Assembly: GCF_051195215.1 (NCBI RefSeq)
Contig: NZ_JBNAZM010000026.1
Coordinates: forward strand, 1-64,000
Source: Arhodomonas sp051195215
Lineage (GTDB): Bacteria > Pseudomonadota > Gammaproteobacteria > Nitrococcales > Nitrococcaceae
Reading direction: 5' to 3'
DNA: 64,000 nucleotides
Below the pieces are notes generated by a model, which made no database searches, was not told the DNA's origin, and saw only the letters and a list, made by a program, of their open reading frames with translations. The position numbers were made by a program, and so were the translations under genes. The stretch's first letter is position 1. Every line of letters starts with the position of its first letter. Shown piece by piece: positions 49,750 to 57,901 of the stretch.

Positions 49750-50043
49750 ACCAATGAACCTCCCTGTTCCCGCCATTGAGGTGAGCCAGTCTCCCCCAAA
49801 CAATGGCACGGGCGATGCGTGCTCCTACCGCTACCGCCGCGTTCGGTCGCCAGCTTGGTGACCAGCTACCCATCTTCGCATTCGAGCGGCAGTCACGCAT
49901 CACGCCATTGCTATGCTGCGCGCCTGACACGCCCTACCAAAAGCAGGGCCGCCCGGGGAACCTGCGACCAATGCGTCCGTGCCCCCCCTCAAACACGCAC
50001 ATGCCATTGCAATCGAGCCATCCATGTGGTTTCTGTGCGGGGC
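49750..50043. other. Divergent intergenic region between the giant locus and folA
   Basis: 294 nt between the glycosyltransferase start (minus) and the folA start (plus). It must hold both promoters, but no clear consensus pair is visible. The GGGAGG ribosome binding site of the minus gene lies near 49759-49765. Open frames that cross it have no coding character. Confidence 0.4.
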
Positions 50044-50532
50044 ATGAGCACACCGACAATCACACTAATCGCCGCCATGACCGAAAACCGCGTGATAGGC
50101 CGCGACGGGAGGCTGCCCTGGCGGTTGCCGGCGGATATGCGGCATTTCGTCGCCACCACGCGCGGCAAGCCGGTGATCATGGGTCGACGCAACTATGCGG
50201 ATATCGGCCGCCCGCTGCCGAAGCGGCACAACATCGTGCTCACCCGGAACATGGATTTCCAAGCGCCTGGCTGCACGGTCGTGCACGACCTAGAAGCCGC
50301 GCTGGCCGCGGCCGGCGATGCCCCTGAAGTGATGGTCATTGGCGGCGAGCAGATCTACCGGCTGTTCCTGCCTCGCGCCCACCGCATCGAGCTCACCGTC
50401 ATCGCGACCCGACTTGACGGGGATACGTTCTTCCCCGAGCTCGGTGACGAGTGGCGGGAGACCGCCCGCGACCACCATCCCGCCGATGAGCAGAACGCGT
50501 GGCCGATGACGTTCCTGAGACTGGAACGCTAG
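50044..50532 (+). CDS. folA: Dihydrofolate reductase
   Basis: 162 aa, the normal length for a bacterial type I DHFR. It reduces dihydrofolate to tetrahydrofolate with NADPH in the cytoplasm. Recognisable elements in order are ITLIAAMTENRVIGRDG, the substrate loop LPWRLPADM with the catalytic Asp, GKPVIMGRRNY, IGRPLPKRHNIVLTR (NADPH phosphate contacts), MVIGGEQIYRLFLPRA, and GDTFFPEL. ATG at 50044 places the first strand where it belongs; the open frame extends 75 codons upstream without homology. It is followed after 155 nt by an unrelated lipoprotein gene. Confidence 0.96.
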   Translation: MSTPTITLIAAMTENRVIGRDGRLPWRLPADMRHFVATTRGKPVIMGRRNYADIGRPLPKRHNIVLTRNMDFQAPGCTVVHDLEAALAAAGDAPEVMVIGGEQIYRLFLPRAHRIELTVIATRLDGDTFFPELGDEWRETARDHHPADEQNAWPMTFLRLER

Positions 50533-50687
50533 CGCCAGCGCCGTGAGCGCCGTCCCGATTGCAGCACCGACGCCCCTTGCCTATGCTGACCAACCAGTCG
50601 GTCCGACGGTGCAGGCCCGGCGGCGTGCGCGCCATCCTGGCGCCGCACACTCGATTCCACGCAGATCGAAGGAAAGGTAGCACAACG

Positions 50688-51692
50688 ATGACCCTGCCCC
50701 GCGGCAAGACGCTCGCCGTCACACTCGCCATGCTCACGACACTCGCCACCGGCTGCGCCAGCAACGGCGAGCCCACGAACCCGGCTCGCCACCCGAGCGA
50801 TGTCCAGCATCCGGCGCCGGGGGAAGGCGCTCAGTCGGACGAAGAGCTAAGCATCATATCCCTGTTTCTCGGTGACGATGAGGAGGATGGCGACGCCGCC
50901 GGCACGACCGCCGATACCGGTGAGCAACGGGCGCTGCGTCAGGAGATCGCCCGGTTGCGGGCGGACCTGCGTGCACGCGAGCCTGAACCCCGTCGCAGCG
51001 CAGCCGCCGGTGGCGACCGGGGCCCCGGCGTCGCCTTGCTCTTCCCGAACGCCGGCGACGAGGCAGCGACCCGCGCCTACGCGACCATGGCCCGGGCCGC
51101 TGGCGACTACCCCATCGCACCGGTGAGCCCGCAGACGCTCACTAACGCCATGCGCACCCAGCAATGTCCGCAGGCACGCCTCGCCGAATGCGGGCAATCG
51201 GTGTCAGCGGCCACACGGGCGCGTGTGGTGGCGATCATCACGGGCGCCGCCCCCGACGGGGACGAGCTGCCCCTGCAGGTGACACTCGTCGACCTGGATC
51301 TCGGCATCGAGTATCCGGCCTGGCGGATCGCACTGCCCGCCACGGACGATGGCACCGCCGGTGAGAGCCTCGCCGCACTCGCCGATGCTGTCTACATGCA
51401 CGCCCTGGAGCGGCTGCGCCTGGCGCCGCGGGTATTCCACGTCGCCAGCGCCGAAGATGGAACACGCTGGGTCATGCAGGACGCCGACGCAGATGCCACG
51501 GTGGGCACGCGATTCGGCGTCCACGCCGGGGGCCGGGTCATCCGTAACGGTGGCGATGCCGTGGCATGGCTACCGGACCCCGCCGAGGGCGTTCTGGAAG
51601 TCACGGGCCGCACCCCCAACGGGCTGCTTATCCTCGAAAGGGTGAGCGGCCGGGCACCGAAGCAGACGGACCTGATATTGCCGGCGGGTTAA
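50688..51692 (+). CDS. Hypothetical lipoprotein
   Basis: 334 aa from ATG at 50688, with a signal peptide (LAVTLAMLTTLATG) and lipobox ATGC (Cys at about residue 22). An acidic, low-complexity stretch follows (about residues 30-75), then a short Arg/Glu-rich helix (QRALRQEIARLRADLRAREP), probably a coiled coil. The globular part of ~230 aa starts at GVALLFPNAGDE. It contains two Cys (QQCPQARLAECG) that could form a disulfide, and a C-terminal beta-rich region (DADATVGTRFGVHAGG). I do not recognise the family. An AAGG box lies 10 nt before this ATG; the frame is open 43 codons further upstream but that extension is Arg-rich and lacks a signal peptide. The protein is probably anchored in the envelope. 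Confidence 0.75.
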   Translation: MTLPRGKTLAVTLAMLTTLATGCASNGEPTNPARHPSDVQHPAPGEGAQSDEELSIISLFLGDDEEDGDAAGTTADTGEQRALRQEIARLRADLRAREPEPRRSAAAGGDRGPGVALLFPNAGDEAATRAYATMARAAGDYPIAPVSPQTLTNAMRTQQCPQARLAECGQSVSAATRARVVAIITGAAPDGDELPLQVTLVDLDLGIEYPAWRIALPATDDGTAGESLAALADAVYMHALERLRLAPRVFHVASAEDGTRWVMQDADADATVGTRFGVHAGGRVIRNGGDAVAWLPDPAEGVLEVTGRTPNGLLILERVSGRAPKQTDLILPAG

Positions 51693-51709
51693 CTCCATAC
51701 GCCAGCGTA

Positions 51710-51739
51710 TTGACGGCCGTACCAGCGCCGGCTTATGTT
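51710..51739 (+). promoter_or_regulatory. Candidate sigma-70 promoter for the FadL-type porin gene
   Basis: TTGACG at 51710-51715 and TATGTT at 51734-51739, separated by 18 nt, about 80 nt before the start codon. The match is reasonable for both boxes but there is no experimental support. Confidence 0.4.
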
Positions 51740-51818
51740 TGGGTCCGTACGCTGCCGTATGCTCGGGCACTTGTGCAGCGTCGGTCCCGAATAAAACACC
51801 CATGGAGGAGGAGGTGCC

Positions 51819-53183
51819 ATGATGGCCAAACACCGCGTTCCCCGGCGCATCCTGATTGCATCCTCGGCGCTGGCGCTGGCCGGCGCCATGACCACGGCCC
51901 ACGCCACCGGCTTCCAGATTCGCGAACAGAGTGCGAAGACTCTCGCCAACTCTCTCGCCAATGCAGCGGCCGGCGCGGAGGACGCCAGTTTCATGGCGTA
52001 CAATCCGGCGGCGATCGGCAATATCGACGGCAACCAGGTCGCCGGCGGTCTCGCCTTCATCGATGCTGATTTCGATCTCAGCGACGGCCAGGCCTCCGCT
52101 CAGACACCCATGGGGCCGGTGCCGTACTCCGGCAGCTCGGGTGAGAGTGGCGAAAGCGAGCTCGTGCCGTCACTCGCGGCAAAATACCAGTTCCGTGACG
52201 ACCTCGACCTGGGAATCGCCCTGTACGCACCGTACGGCCTGGCCACGGAGTACGACGACGACTGGATCGGCCGTTATCACGCCATCGAGACGGAACTCAA
52301 GACGATCGACATCCAGCCCACGATCAATTACCGGCTCACAGATCGGGTCTCCCTGGGTGCCGGCCTGCGCTTCCAGTACGCGGACGCCACCCTCACCAAC
52401 GCCCTGGACCTCGGCGCGATGGGTGCGCAGGCTGGTGTACCCGGCGCGGGGATCGGCCAGAACGATGGCATGGCCGAGGTCACCGGCGACGACTGGGGGG
52501 TCGGCTATACCATCGGCGCCCTGTTCGACATCACCGAGCGCACACGCTTCGGCGTCTCCTATCGCTCCAAGGTCGAGCTGGAGCTCGAGGGGGATGCGGA
52601 ATTCAGCGCCTCCGACCCGGTCGCACAGGCCGTGCTTCAGGGGGCGCAGGCGCAGGGCCGGCTCACTGACACCGACGGCACCGCGGAGCTCACGACGCCG
52701 GGCAACCTGAACATCGGCGTCTATCACCAGGCAACCGACCGCCTGGCCGTCATGGCCAATGCAGAGTGGACACGGTGGAGCGAGTTCGACGAGCTCGTGG
52801 TCGAATTTGGCGACAACACGCCGGACAGCGTCACCAAGGAAAACTGGGACAACTCCTGGGCACTATCGGTCGGTGCGAACTACGCGCTCAACAATCGGTG
52901 GCTGCTGCGCGGTGGCGTCGGCATCGACGAGACACCTGTTCCCGACGCCCAACACCGCACGCCGCGCGTCCCGGACGTGGATCGGACCTGGCTTTCGGTG
53001 GGAGCCACTTTCTCGCCCTCGGAGCGTCTGGGCGTAACCGCTGCGCTGATGCACATCTTCTTCGACGAAGGGGAAACCGATCTGCGGGCGAGCGACCCGG
53101 GCAACGCCAGCCGCGGCAACCTCTCCGGGGAGTACGACGGCTCGGCCAATGTAATCGCCGTCTCCGCCGATTACCGATTCTGA
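51819..53183 (+). CDS. FadL/OmpP1-family outer membrane transporter
   Basis: 454 aa with a signal peptide (about 1-30, cleavage after AHA), then the family's N-terminal plug region: TGFQIREQSAKTLANSLAN, the GAEDASFMAYNPAA motif with the NPA signature, and alternating beta strands to a C-terminal ADYRF ending in Phe, typical of outer membrane barrels. Family members take up long-chain fatty acids or other hydrophobic compounds across the outer membrane; the substrate here cannot be read from sequence. The start has an unusually strong GGAGGAGGAGG site 4 nt upstream; ATG at 51822 is an equally placed alternative. It is followed by a strong terminator, so it forms its own unit or the end of one. 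Confidence 0.92.
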   Translation: MMAKHRVPRRILIASSALALAGAMTTAHATGFQIREQSAKTLANSLANAAAGAEDASFMAYNPAAIGNIDGNQVAGGLAFIDADFDLSDGQASAQTPMGPVPYSGSSGESGESELVPSLAAKYQFRDDLDLGIALYAPYGLATEYDDDWIGRYHAIETELKTIDIQPTINYRLTDRVSLGAGLRFQYADATLTNALDLGAMGAQAGVPGAGIGQNDGMAEVTGDDWGVGYTIGALFDITERTRFGVSYRSKVELELEGDAEFSASDPVAQAVLQGAQAQGRLTDTDGTAELTTPGNLNIGVYHQATDRLAVMANAEWTRWSEFDELVVEFGDNTPDSVTKENWDNSWALSVGANYALNNRWLLRGGVGIDETPVPDAQHRTPRVPDVDRTWLSVGATFSPSERLGVTAALMHIFFDEGETDLRASDPGNASRGNLSGEYDGSANVIAVSADYRF

Positions 53184-53198
53184 CCAGCGGGCACCGAC

Positions 53199-53246
53199 GG
53201 GACGAAAAAGGCCGGCTCCCGCAAAGGGGCCGGCCTTTTTCGTCCC
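53199..53246. terminator. Bidirectional rho-independent terminator
   Basis: A perfect 18-bp inverted repeat (53199-53216 and 53229-53246) with a 12-nt loop. The GC core GGCCGGC is flanked by AAAAA on one side and TTTTT on the other, so it can terminate the porin gene on the plus strand and transcripts from the minus strand. Confidence 0.93.
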
Positions 53247-53351
53247 ACAAAGCCCGGACGACCGATCTGCAGCGAAGGGGCAGGATCGGCAACCGATGCT
53301 CTTCGCGCTTGGCTGGTATAGCCTCGTCCCCGTGTCTTCTCGAAGCTGCTT

Positions 53352-53400
53352 CGGGACGACACAACGCGCTCCGGGGCGCCCGGCACCCCGGCGCGTCCCG
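53352..53400 (-). terminator. GC-rich hairpin just after rho
   Basis: CGGGACG (53352-53358) pairs with CGTCCCG (53394-53400), enclosing a second stem CCGGGG / CCCCGG. It lies about 30 nt downstream of the rho stop. There is no T-tract on the minus strand, so it may be a weak terminator or RNA-end stabiliser; the 18-bp terminator further on is the stronger stop. Confidence 0.4.
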
Positions 53401-53429
53401 AGCCTTCCTTCTTCTTATCGGTCTTCGAC

Positions 53430-54686
53430 CTACCGCTTCATGTAGTCGAAGAACTCCCCGTTGGTCTTGGTGTCCTTGAGCTTGTCGAGCAGGAACTCGA
53501 TGGCAGCGAGCTCGTCCATCGGATGGAGCAGCTTGCGCAGAATCCAGACCTTTTGCAGCTCCTCCGGCGACATGAGGAGCTCCTCGCGGCGGGTACCGGA
53601 GCGATTGATGTTAATCGCCGGGTAGATGCGTTTCTCGGAGATCCGGCGATCCAGGTGGATCTCCATGTTACCGGTGCCCTTGAACTCCTCGTAGATCACG
53701 TCGTCCATGCGCGAGCCGGTTTCCACCAGCGAGGTCGCGATGATGGTGAGGCTGCCACCCTCCTCGACGTTTCGTGCCGCGCCGAAGAAGCGCTTCGGCC
53801 GATGCAGCGCGTTGGCGTCCACACCACCGGTGAGCACCTTGCCGGAGGAAGGCACCACGGTATTGTAGGCACGCGCGAGCCGGGTGATGGAGTCGAGGAG
53901 AATGACCACATCCTTCTTGTGCTCCACGAGCCGCTTGGCCTTCTCGATCACCATCTCGGCGACCTGCACGTGCCGGTTCGCCGGCTCGTCGAACGTCGAG
54001 GACACCACCTCGCCGCGTACCGTGCGCTGCATCTCCGTGACCTCCTCGGGTCGCTCGTCGATGAGCAGCACGATCACGTAGCACTCGGGATAGTTACTGG
54101 TGATGGACTGGGCGATGTTCTGCAGCAACATCGTCTTGCCCGCCTTGGGCGGTGAGACGATGAGCCCGCGCTGCCCCTTGCCGATGGGCGCGGTGAGATC
54201 GATGACCCGCGCGGTCAGATCCTCGGTGGAGCCGTTGCCACGCTCCATGACCATACGCTCCTTGGCGAAAAGGGGCGTGAGGTTCTCGAAGAGGACCTTG
54301 TGCTTGGCCGCTTCGGGCTTCTCGAAATTGATCTCGTTGACCTTGAGCAGAGCGAAGTACCGCTCACCTTCCTTGGGCGGCCGAATCTTGCCCGCGATCG
54401 TGTCCCCCGTTCGCAGGCTGAAGCGTCGGATCTGGCTGGGCGAGACGTAAATGTCATCCGGGCCTGCGAGATAGGAGCTATCCGCCGAGCGCAGAAAGCC
54501 GAAGCCGTCCTGGAGAATTTCCAGTACGCCATCCCCCCAGATGTCCTCGCCCTTCTTCGCCTGGGCCTTGAGGATCGAGAAGATGACGTCCTGCTTGCGG
54601 TTGCGCGCCATCCCCTCGATACCGAGCGACTGCGCGATCTCAACCAGCTCGGTCGCGGGTTTTTGCTTGAGTTCCGTGAGATTCAT
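53430..54686 (-). CDS. rho: Transcription termination factor Rho
   Basis: 418 aa, the standard length. It is the hexameric RNA-dependent ATPase that ends transcription. In order: the N-terminal helical domain (MNLTELKQKPATELVEIAQS); the OB-fold with DGFGFLRS and DDIYVSPSQIRRF for primary RNA binding; Walker A SPPKAGKTML near residue 180; LLIDERPEEVTEM; Walker B VVILLDSITRLARAYN; the Q-loop region SSGKVLTGGVDANAL; and the C-terminal RRISEKRIYPAININRSGTR with the R-loop. All key elements are intact. It lies 152 nt downstream of trxA on the same strand, a common gammaproteobacterial arrangement. Confidence 0.99.
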   Translation of the reverse strand: MNLTELKQKPATELVEIAQSLGIEGMARNRKQDVIFSILKAQAKKGEDIWGDGVLEILQDGFGFLRSADSSYLAGPDDIYVSPSQIRRFSLRTGDTIAGKIRPPKEGERYFALLKVNEINFEKPEAAKHKVLFENLTPLFAKERMVMERGNGSTEDLTARVIDLTAPIGKGQRGLIVSPPKAGKTMLLQNIAQSITSNYPECYVIVLLIDERPEEVTEMQRTVRGEVVSSTFDEPANRHVQVAEMVIEKAKRLVEHKKDVVILLDSITRLARAYNTVVPSSGKVLTGGVDANALHRPKRFFGAARNVEEGGSLTIIATSLVETGSRMDDVIYEEFKGTGNMEIHLDRRISEKRIYPAININRSGTRREELLMSPEELQKVWILRKLLHPMDELAAIEFLLDKLKDTKTNGEFFDYMKR

Positions 54687-54803
54687 CGCCTACTGCTTCA
54701 TGGGCTGTGTCCCCCCGCGCTAGCCATCGGCAATCCGTTCCGGACCTTCGTCTCAATGGTGGCGACCGGTGACCGGCAGGCGGGGATTCGGAGATTTCAG
54801 GAT

Positions 54804-54833
54804 GGACGGCTTACGGCGGGGCGCCGGCCGTCC
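54804..54833 (-). other. Inverted repeat between trxA and rho
   Basis: GGACGGC (54804-54810) and GCCGTCC (54827-54833) form a 7-bp stem with a 16-nt loop just after the trxA stop. No T-tract follows, so read-through into rho is likely. Confidence 0.35.
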
Positions 54834-54838
54834 CGGCT

Positions 54839-55165
54839 TCAGAGATTGCTGTCGATGAACGCGGTCAGCTGCGACTTGGACAGCGCGCCCACCTTTGTGG
54901 CCTCCACATTACCGTTCTTGAAGAGCATCAGCGTGGGAATGCCGCGGATACCATAGCGCGGCGGTGTTTCCGGATTCTCGTCGATATTGAGCTTGACGAC
55001 CTTCAGCTGCGCCCCGTAGGCGCCAGCGACCTCGTCGAGTATCGGTGCGATCATCTTGCACGGGCCGCACCATTCGGCCCAGTAGTCCACCAGCACGGGT
55101 TCGCTGGCATTGAGCACCTCGCGTTCGAATGTCTCGTCCGAGGCATGCACGATGTCTGCACTCAC
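54839..55165 (-). CDS. trxA: Thioredoxin 1
   Basis: 108 aa, the usual length for thioredoxin. It reduces protein disulfides in the cytoplasm with electrons from thioredoxin reductase. The active site WCGPC is at about residues 32-36 (VDYWAEWCGPCKMIAP), the cis-proline loop is GIRGIPTLMLF, and the buried Asp of VLVDYWAEW is present. The start is GTG at 55165, supported by GGAGG 9 nt upstream. It is followed by rho on the same strand. Confidence 0.98.
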   Translation of the reverse strand: MSADIVHASDETFEREVLNASEPVLVDYWAEWCGPCKMIAPILDEVAGAYGAQLKVVKLNIDENPETPPRYGIRGIPTLMLFKNGNVEATKVGALSKSQLTAFIDSNL

Positions 55166-55553
55166 GACTTGGGACCTCCAGGGATTCCTCGCTGGAAACG
55201 CATGGATATAGCAGGGCTGTCCGTCGACTTAAGGATAATAGTAGTGCGGAAACGACCGACTGATGCGGGAAACGGGGGAGGCACGCTGTGCCGATCTGGG
55301 AGCTAACGATAGCGGTGCCCCCCATCGGTGTCAATGGCCTCGATCGTTACTGGCCCGAACGGCTTGCCCGACTCCCGGCTTACCGCACCCATGAAGCAGC
55401 TAGGGTCGGGGCGCGCGCGGGCGAACATGAACTCGTCGTGCGCTCGCGTTCGCGAGCGGCCCGGGGTTACATTGAGCTCAAGCCGTTCGGGCATCCGCTC
55501 GAAGGCTGGATAACGACAACAGCATTCCGACACCGCGAGCAGGAGGGGGCACC
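55166..55553. other. 388-nt divergent region between trxA and the binding-protein gene
   Basis: It holds the putative trxA promoter and the possible small ORF at 55288. No terminator, repeat or RNA gene was recognised; the plus-strand promoter for the binding protein could not be placed. Confidence 0.4.
55205..55232 (-). promoter_or_regulatory. Candidate extended -10 promoter for trxA
   Basis: On the minus strand TTAAGT (55232-55227) and TGCTATATC (55213-55205) are separated by 16 nt between hexamers; the TG before the -10 is of the extended type. Transcription would start about 33 nt before the trxA GTG. An alternative TATTAT lies at 55240-55235. Confidence 0.25.
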
Positions 55554-55557
55554 ATGA
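55288..55557 (+). CDS. Possible small protein (89 aa) translationally coupled to the binding-protein gene
   Basis: GTG start with a strong GGGGGAGG box 6 nt upstream, and a TGA stop that overlaps the next gene's start as ATGA. Both features favour a real, coupled gene. Against it, the codon use is less GC-biased at third positions than in neighbouring genes, and the product has no signal peptide or motif I recognise (basic middle, VVRSRSRAARGYIELKP). It may instead be a leader region. Confidence 0.3.
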   Translation: MPIWELTIAVPPIGVNGLDRYWPERLARLPAYRTHEAARVGARAGEHELVVRSRSRAARGYIELKPFGHPLEGWITTTAFRHREQEGAP

Positions 55558-56783
55558 AGCAAGGGAGACTGCGTGGCTCCGTGTGGGCCCTGGCATTGCT
55601 GGCCACGATGACCGGCTCTGCCGCCGCTGCCATGTCCGATGGCGTGGTGCGCGTGCTGGTTCTCACCAACCTATCGGGCACTTATTCCGACTTCACCGGC
55701 CAGGGCTCGGTCGCAGCCGCGGAGATGGCCGCCGAAGCGCTCGAGCGAACGGTCGCCGGCACACCTGTGGAGGTGCTGACGAGGGATTCGGAGCTGGATC
55801 CGGACGTCGCTGTCCGGCGCCTGCGCGAAACCCACGCGGAAACACCAGTGGACATGGTAGTGGGCCTGTCGGCTTCCAACACGGCGCTGGCGGTCCAACG
55901 CTTCGCCGAGAAACACGGCATCGTCACCCTGCACAGCGCCCCTTCGAGCACTGCATTCAATGACGAGAACTGCTCCCCGCTCGCCGTCCAGTGGGGGTTC
56001 AATACCCATGCGCTCGCCCAGTCCGTCGCCACCAGCCTGGTGGAACGCGGCGCCCGTCGCTGGTACTTCGTCACCGCCGACTACAATTTCGGCCATGACC
56101 TCAGGGACCAGGTCGCCGCGGTGGTCACGGCCAATGGCGGCGAGGTGGTGGGCGAAAGCGTGATCCCCAGCCCGGCAGGCCCCGAAGCGATGGCCGAGGC
56201 GGTAAACGAGGCAGCAGCCTCCCCGGCGGACGTGCTCGGTCTGGCCAACGCCGGCGAGGACACGCAGCTCGCGCTGCGTCAGAGTTATGCCCAGGGGCTG
56301 CAGATGAAGGATGTCGCACCGGTGGCGATCGAGTTCTACATCACCGACGTGCGAAGCCTCGGGGTCTACGTCACCACTGGTCTGCGCTTCGCGACGAGCT
56401 TCTACTGGAACCGTGACGCCCGTGCACGAGAGTGGTCCCAGCGCTTCCTGCGCCGTCACGGCAGCCCGCCGACTTCGCCGCAGGCAGGCGTATACTCGGC
56501 GACGCGCCACTACCTGGAAGCTGTGGCCGCCGCCGGGACGGACGAAGGCGAACGGGTGATGGCGGCCATGCGCGCCCGGCCGGTGGACGATGGCGTGTTC
56601 ACCAGCGACGGTCGCGTGCTCGCGAACAGCCGCATGCTCCACGACATGCTCCTCGTCGAAGTAAAGCAACCGATGGACATCGAGCGTACCGGTGACTATC
56701 TCGAAGTGCTCGAGACGGTTCCCCGGGGCACGGCATTCCGCGACCCGCGAGAGACGGGATGCCCGCTCACCTCGGAGTCCTGA
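55554..56783 (+). CDS. LivK-like periplasmic substrate-binding protein of ABC transporter family
   Basis: 409 aa with signal peptide (residues 1-26, cleavage after AAAA) and the Leu/Ile/Val-binding-protein fold: VLVLTNLSGTYSDFTGQGSVAAAEMA (split across the first ligand loop), VDMVVGLSASNTALAVQRFAE, the hinge region YFVTADYNFGHDLRDQV, and the second lobe with SPADVLGLANAGEDT and GVYSATRHYLEAVAAAG. Proteins of this type bind amino acids, amides, urea or aromatic compounds in the periplasm. No permease or ATPase genes lie next to it, so it is an orphan here. GGAGGGGG lies 4 nt before the start. A 230-nt gap with an inverted repeat separates it from the gsp operon. Confidence 0.88.
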   Translation: MKQGRLRGSVWALALLATMTGSAAAAMSDGVVRVLVLTNLSGTYSDFTGQGSVAAAEMAAEALERTVAGTPVEVLTRDSELDPDVAVRRLRETHAETPVDMVVGLSASNTALAVQRFAEKHGIVTLHSAPSSTAFNDENCSPLAVQWGFNTHALAQSVATSLVERGARRWYFVTADYNFGHDLRDQVAAVVTANGGEVVGESVIPSPAGPEAMAEAVNEAAASPADVLGLANAGEDTQLALRQSYAQGLQMKDVAPVAIEFYITDVRSLGVYVTTGLRFATSFYWNRDARAREWSQRFLRRHGSPPTSPQAGVYSATRHYLEAVAAAGTDEGERVMAAMRARPVDDGVFTSDGRVLANSRMLHDMLLVEVKQPMDIERTGDYLEVLETVPRGTAFRDPRETGCPLTSES

Positions 56784-56802
56784 CGCGCGACCTGTTAGCA
56801 TT

Positions 56803-56834
56803 GGTGTCACGATTGGTACTAAGGTGGTGACACC
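56803..56834. other. Inverted repeat after the binding-protein gene
   Basis: GGTGTCAC (56803-56810) and GTGACACC (56827-56834), an 8-bp perfect stem with a 16-nt loop, 20 nt after the stop. No T-run follows. It may be a terminator without U-tract or an operator for the gsp operon; neither is established. Confidence 0.35.
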
Positions 56835-57013
56835 GGTGCACGACAGTCGGCTCATCACCCGCGGGGCCGGTCACGTGTTGCGCCGGCTTCCACCGATTAT
56901 GGGCTACCGCTAGTACCAGCCAGCTTGCAGCGGCGCAGCCGCGTTCCTTAAGCTCGCGCAATCAGGCTCGCAGCGGCCACGGGAAACGGACATCCCCCAC
57001 GGAGCAGCCCGCA

Positions 57014-57901
57014 TTGGCACTATCGGCAATGACACCATCTTTCGATCCCGCCTCGCGCACGGGCGCCCGGGTGGCCGCGGTCGTGACCGTGGCCGCCACC
57101 ATGGCGCTCGCCTGGCAGGCGGCTCGCCTGAGCTGGCTGCTGTGGCCCGACGCGGACACGGAACCGCCACCGCCGCCGGCGCTGTCCCTCGACGACGCCG
57201 GCGGTTCCGGCGATACCGGACCCGACTACCAGCGCATTGCCTCCGCGCACCTGTTCGGCGAAGCGACGGCCGAGAAGGAAGAGACGGCGACGCCGCGCGA
57301 AGCGCCCGAGACGCAGCTCGACCTAACCCTCCGTGGCGTGCTCGCCGGCGATGACGGCACTTCCGGCCTGGCCATCATCGCCGCCGGCGGCGACCCCGAT
57401 GCCCTGTTCCGACATGGCGACGAGCTTCCCGGCGGTGCCGTGATCGATGCCATTTACGGTGATCGCGTGATTCTCATGCGCAACGGTCGCCACGAAGCAC
57501 TCAATCTGCCGGAGGATAGTCTCGGCGCCGGTACCGAGACTGCCACGCAATCGCCCTCGGGCAATAGGCAGACGGCGGGCGACGGCTCGCTCCAGCGCTA
57601 TCGCGACCGGCTGCGTCGCGACCCCGGCGCGCTTCAGCGGATGCTGCAGCCGGTTCCCGTGCGCGACGCCAACGGCAACCTCACCGGCTTCCGAATCGAG
57701 GGCGGCAACCGGGAACTGTTGAGCGCGGCGGGACTGGAGAGCGGTGACGTGGTCACCTCCATCGACGGCATCGCTCTCGAGAATCAACAGGCGGCGATGC
57801 GCGCGCTGCAGCGCCTCGGCAACGCCAGCCGCGTTACACTCACCGTCACTCGCAACGGCAATCGGCGCCAAGTGGTGCTTGATTTCGGCAACCAGGGATG
57901 A
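57014..57901 (+). CDS. gspC: Type II secretion protein GspC
   Basis: About 295 aa. It links the inner-membrane platform to the secretin in the type II secretion system. An N-terminal cytoplasmic tail and one membrane span (about residues 15-35, GARVAAVVTVAATMALAWQA) are followed by a Pro/Asp-rich linker. The periplasmic homology region (about 70-165, YQRIASAHLFGEA then LTLRGVLAGDDG) comes next, then a C-terminal PDZ domain (about 205-295, GFRIEGGNRELLSAAGLESGD, IDGIALENQQAAM). The start is TTG with GGAG 9 nt upstream; ATG at 57029 is the alternative but has no box. Its stop overlaps the gspD start as ATGA, indicating coupling. It opens the gspCDEFGHI operon. Confidence 0.93.
   Translation: MALSAMTPSFDPASRTGARVAAVVTVAATMALAWQAARLSWLLWPDADTEPPPPPALSLDDAGGSGDTGPDYQRIASAHLFGEATAEKEETATPREAPETQLDLTLRGVLAGDDGTSGLAIIAAGGDPDALFRHGDELPGGAVIDAIYGDRVILMRNGRHEALNLPEDSLGAGTETATQSPSGNRQTAGDGSLQRYRDRLRRDPGALQRMLQPVPVRDANGNLTGFRIEGGNRELLSAAGLESGDVVTSIDGIALENQQAAMRALQRLGNASRVTLTVTRNGNRRQVVLDFGNQG

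Noticed and set aside
51802..51822. Six-codon upstream ORF (MEEEVP) overlapping the porin start
   Set aside because: The GAG codons are simply the Shine-Dalgarno sequence of the porin gene; nothing else suggests translation.
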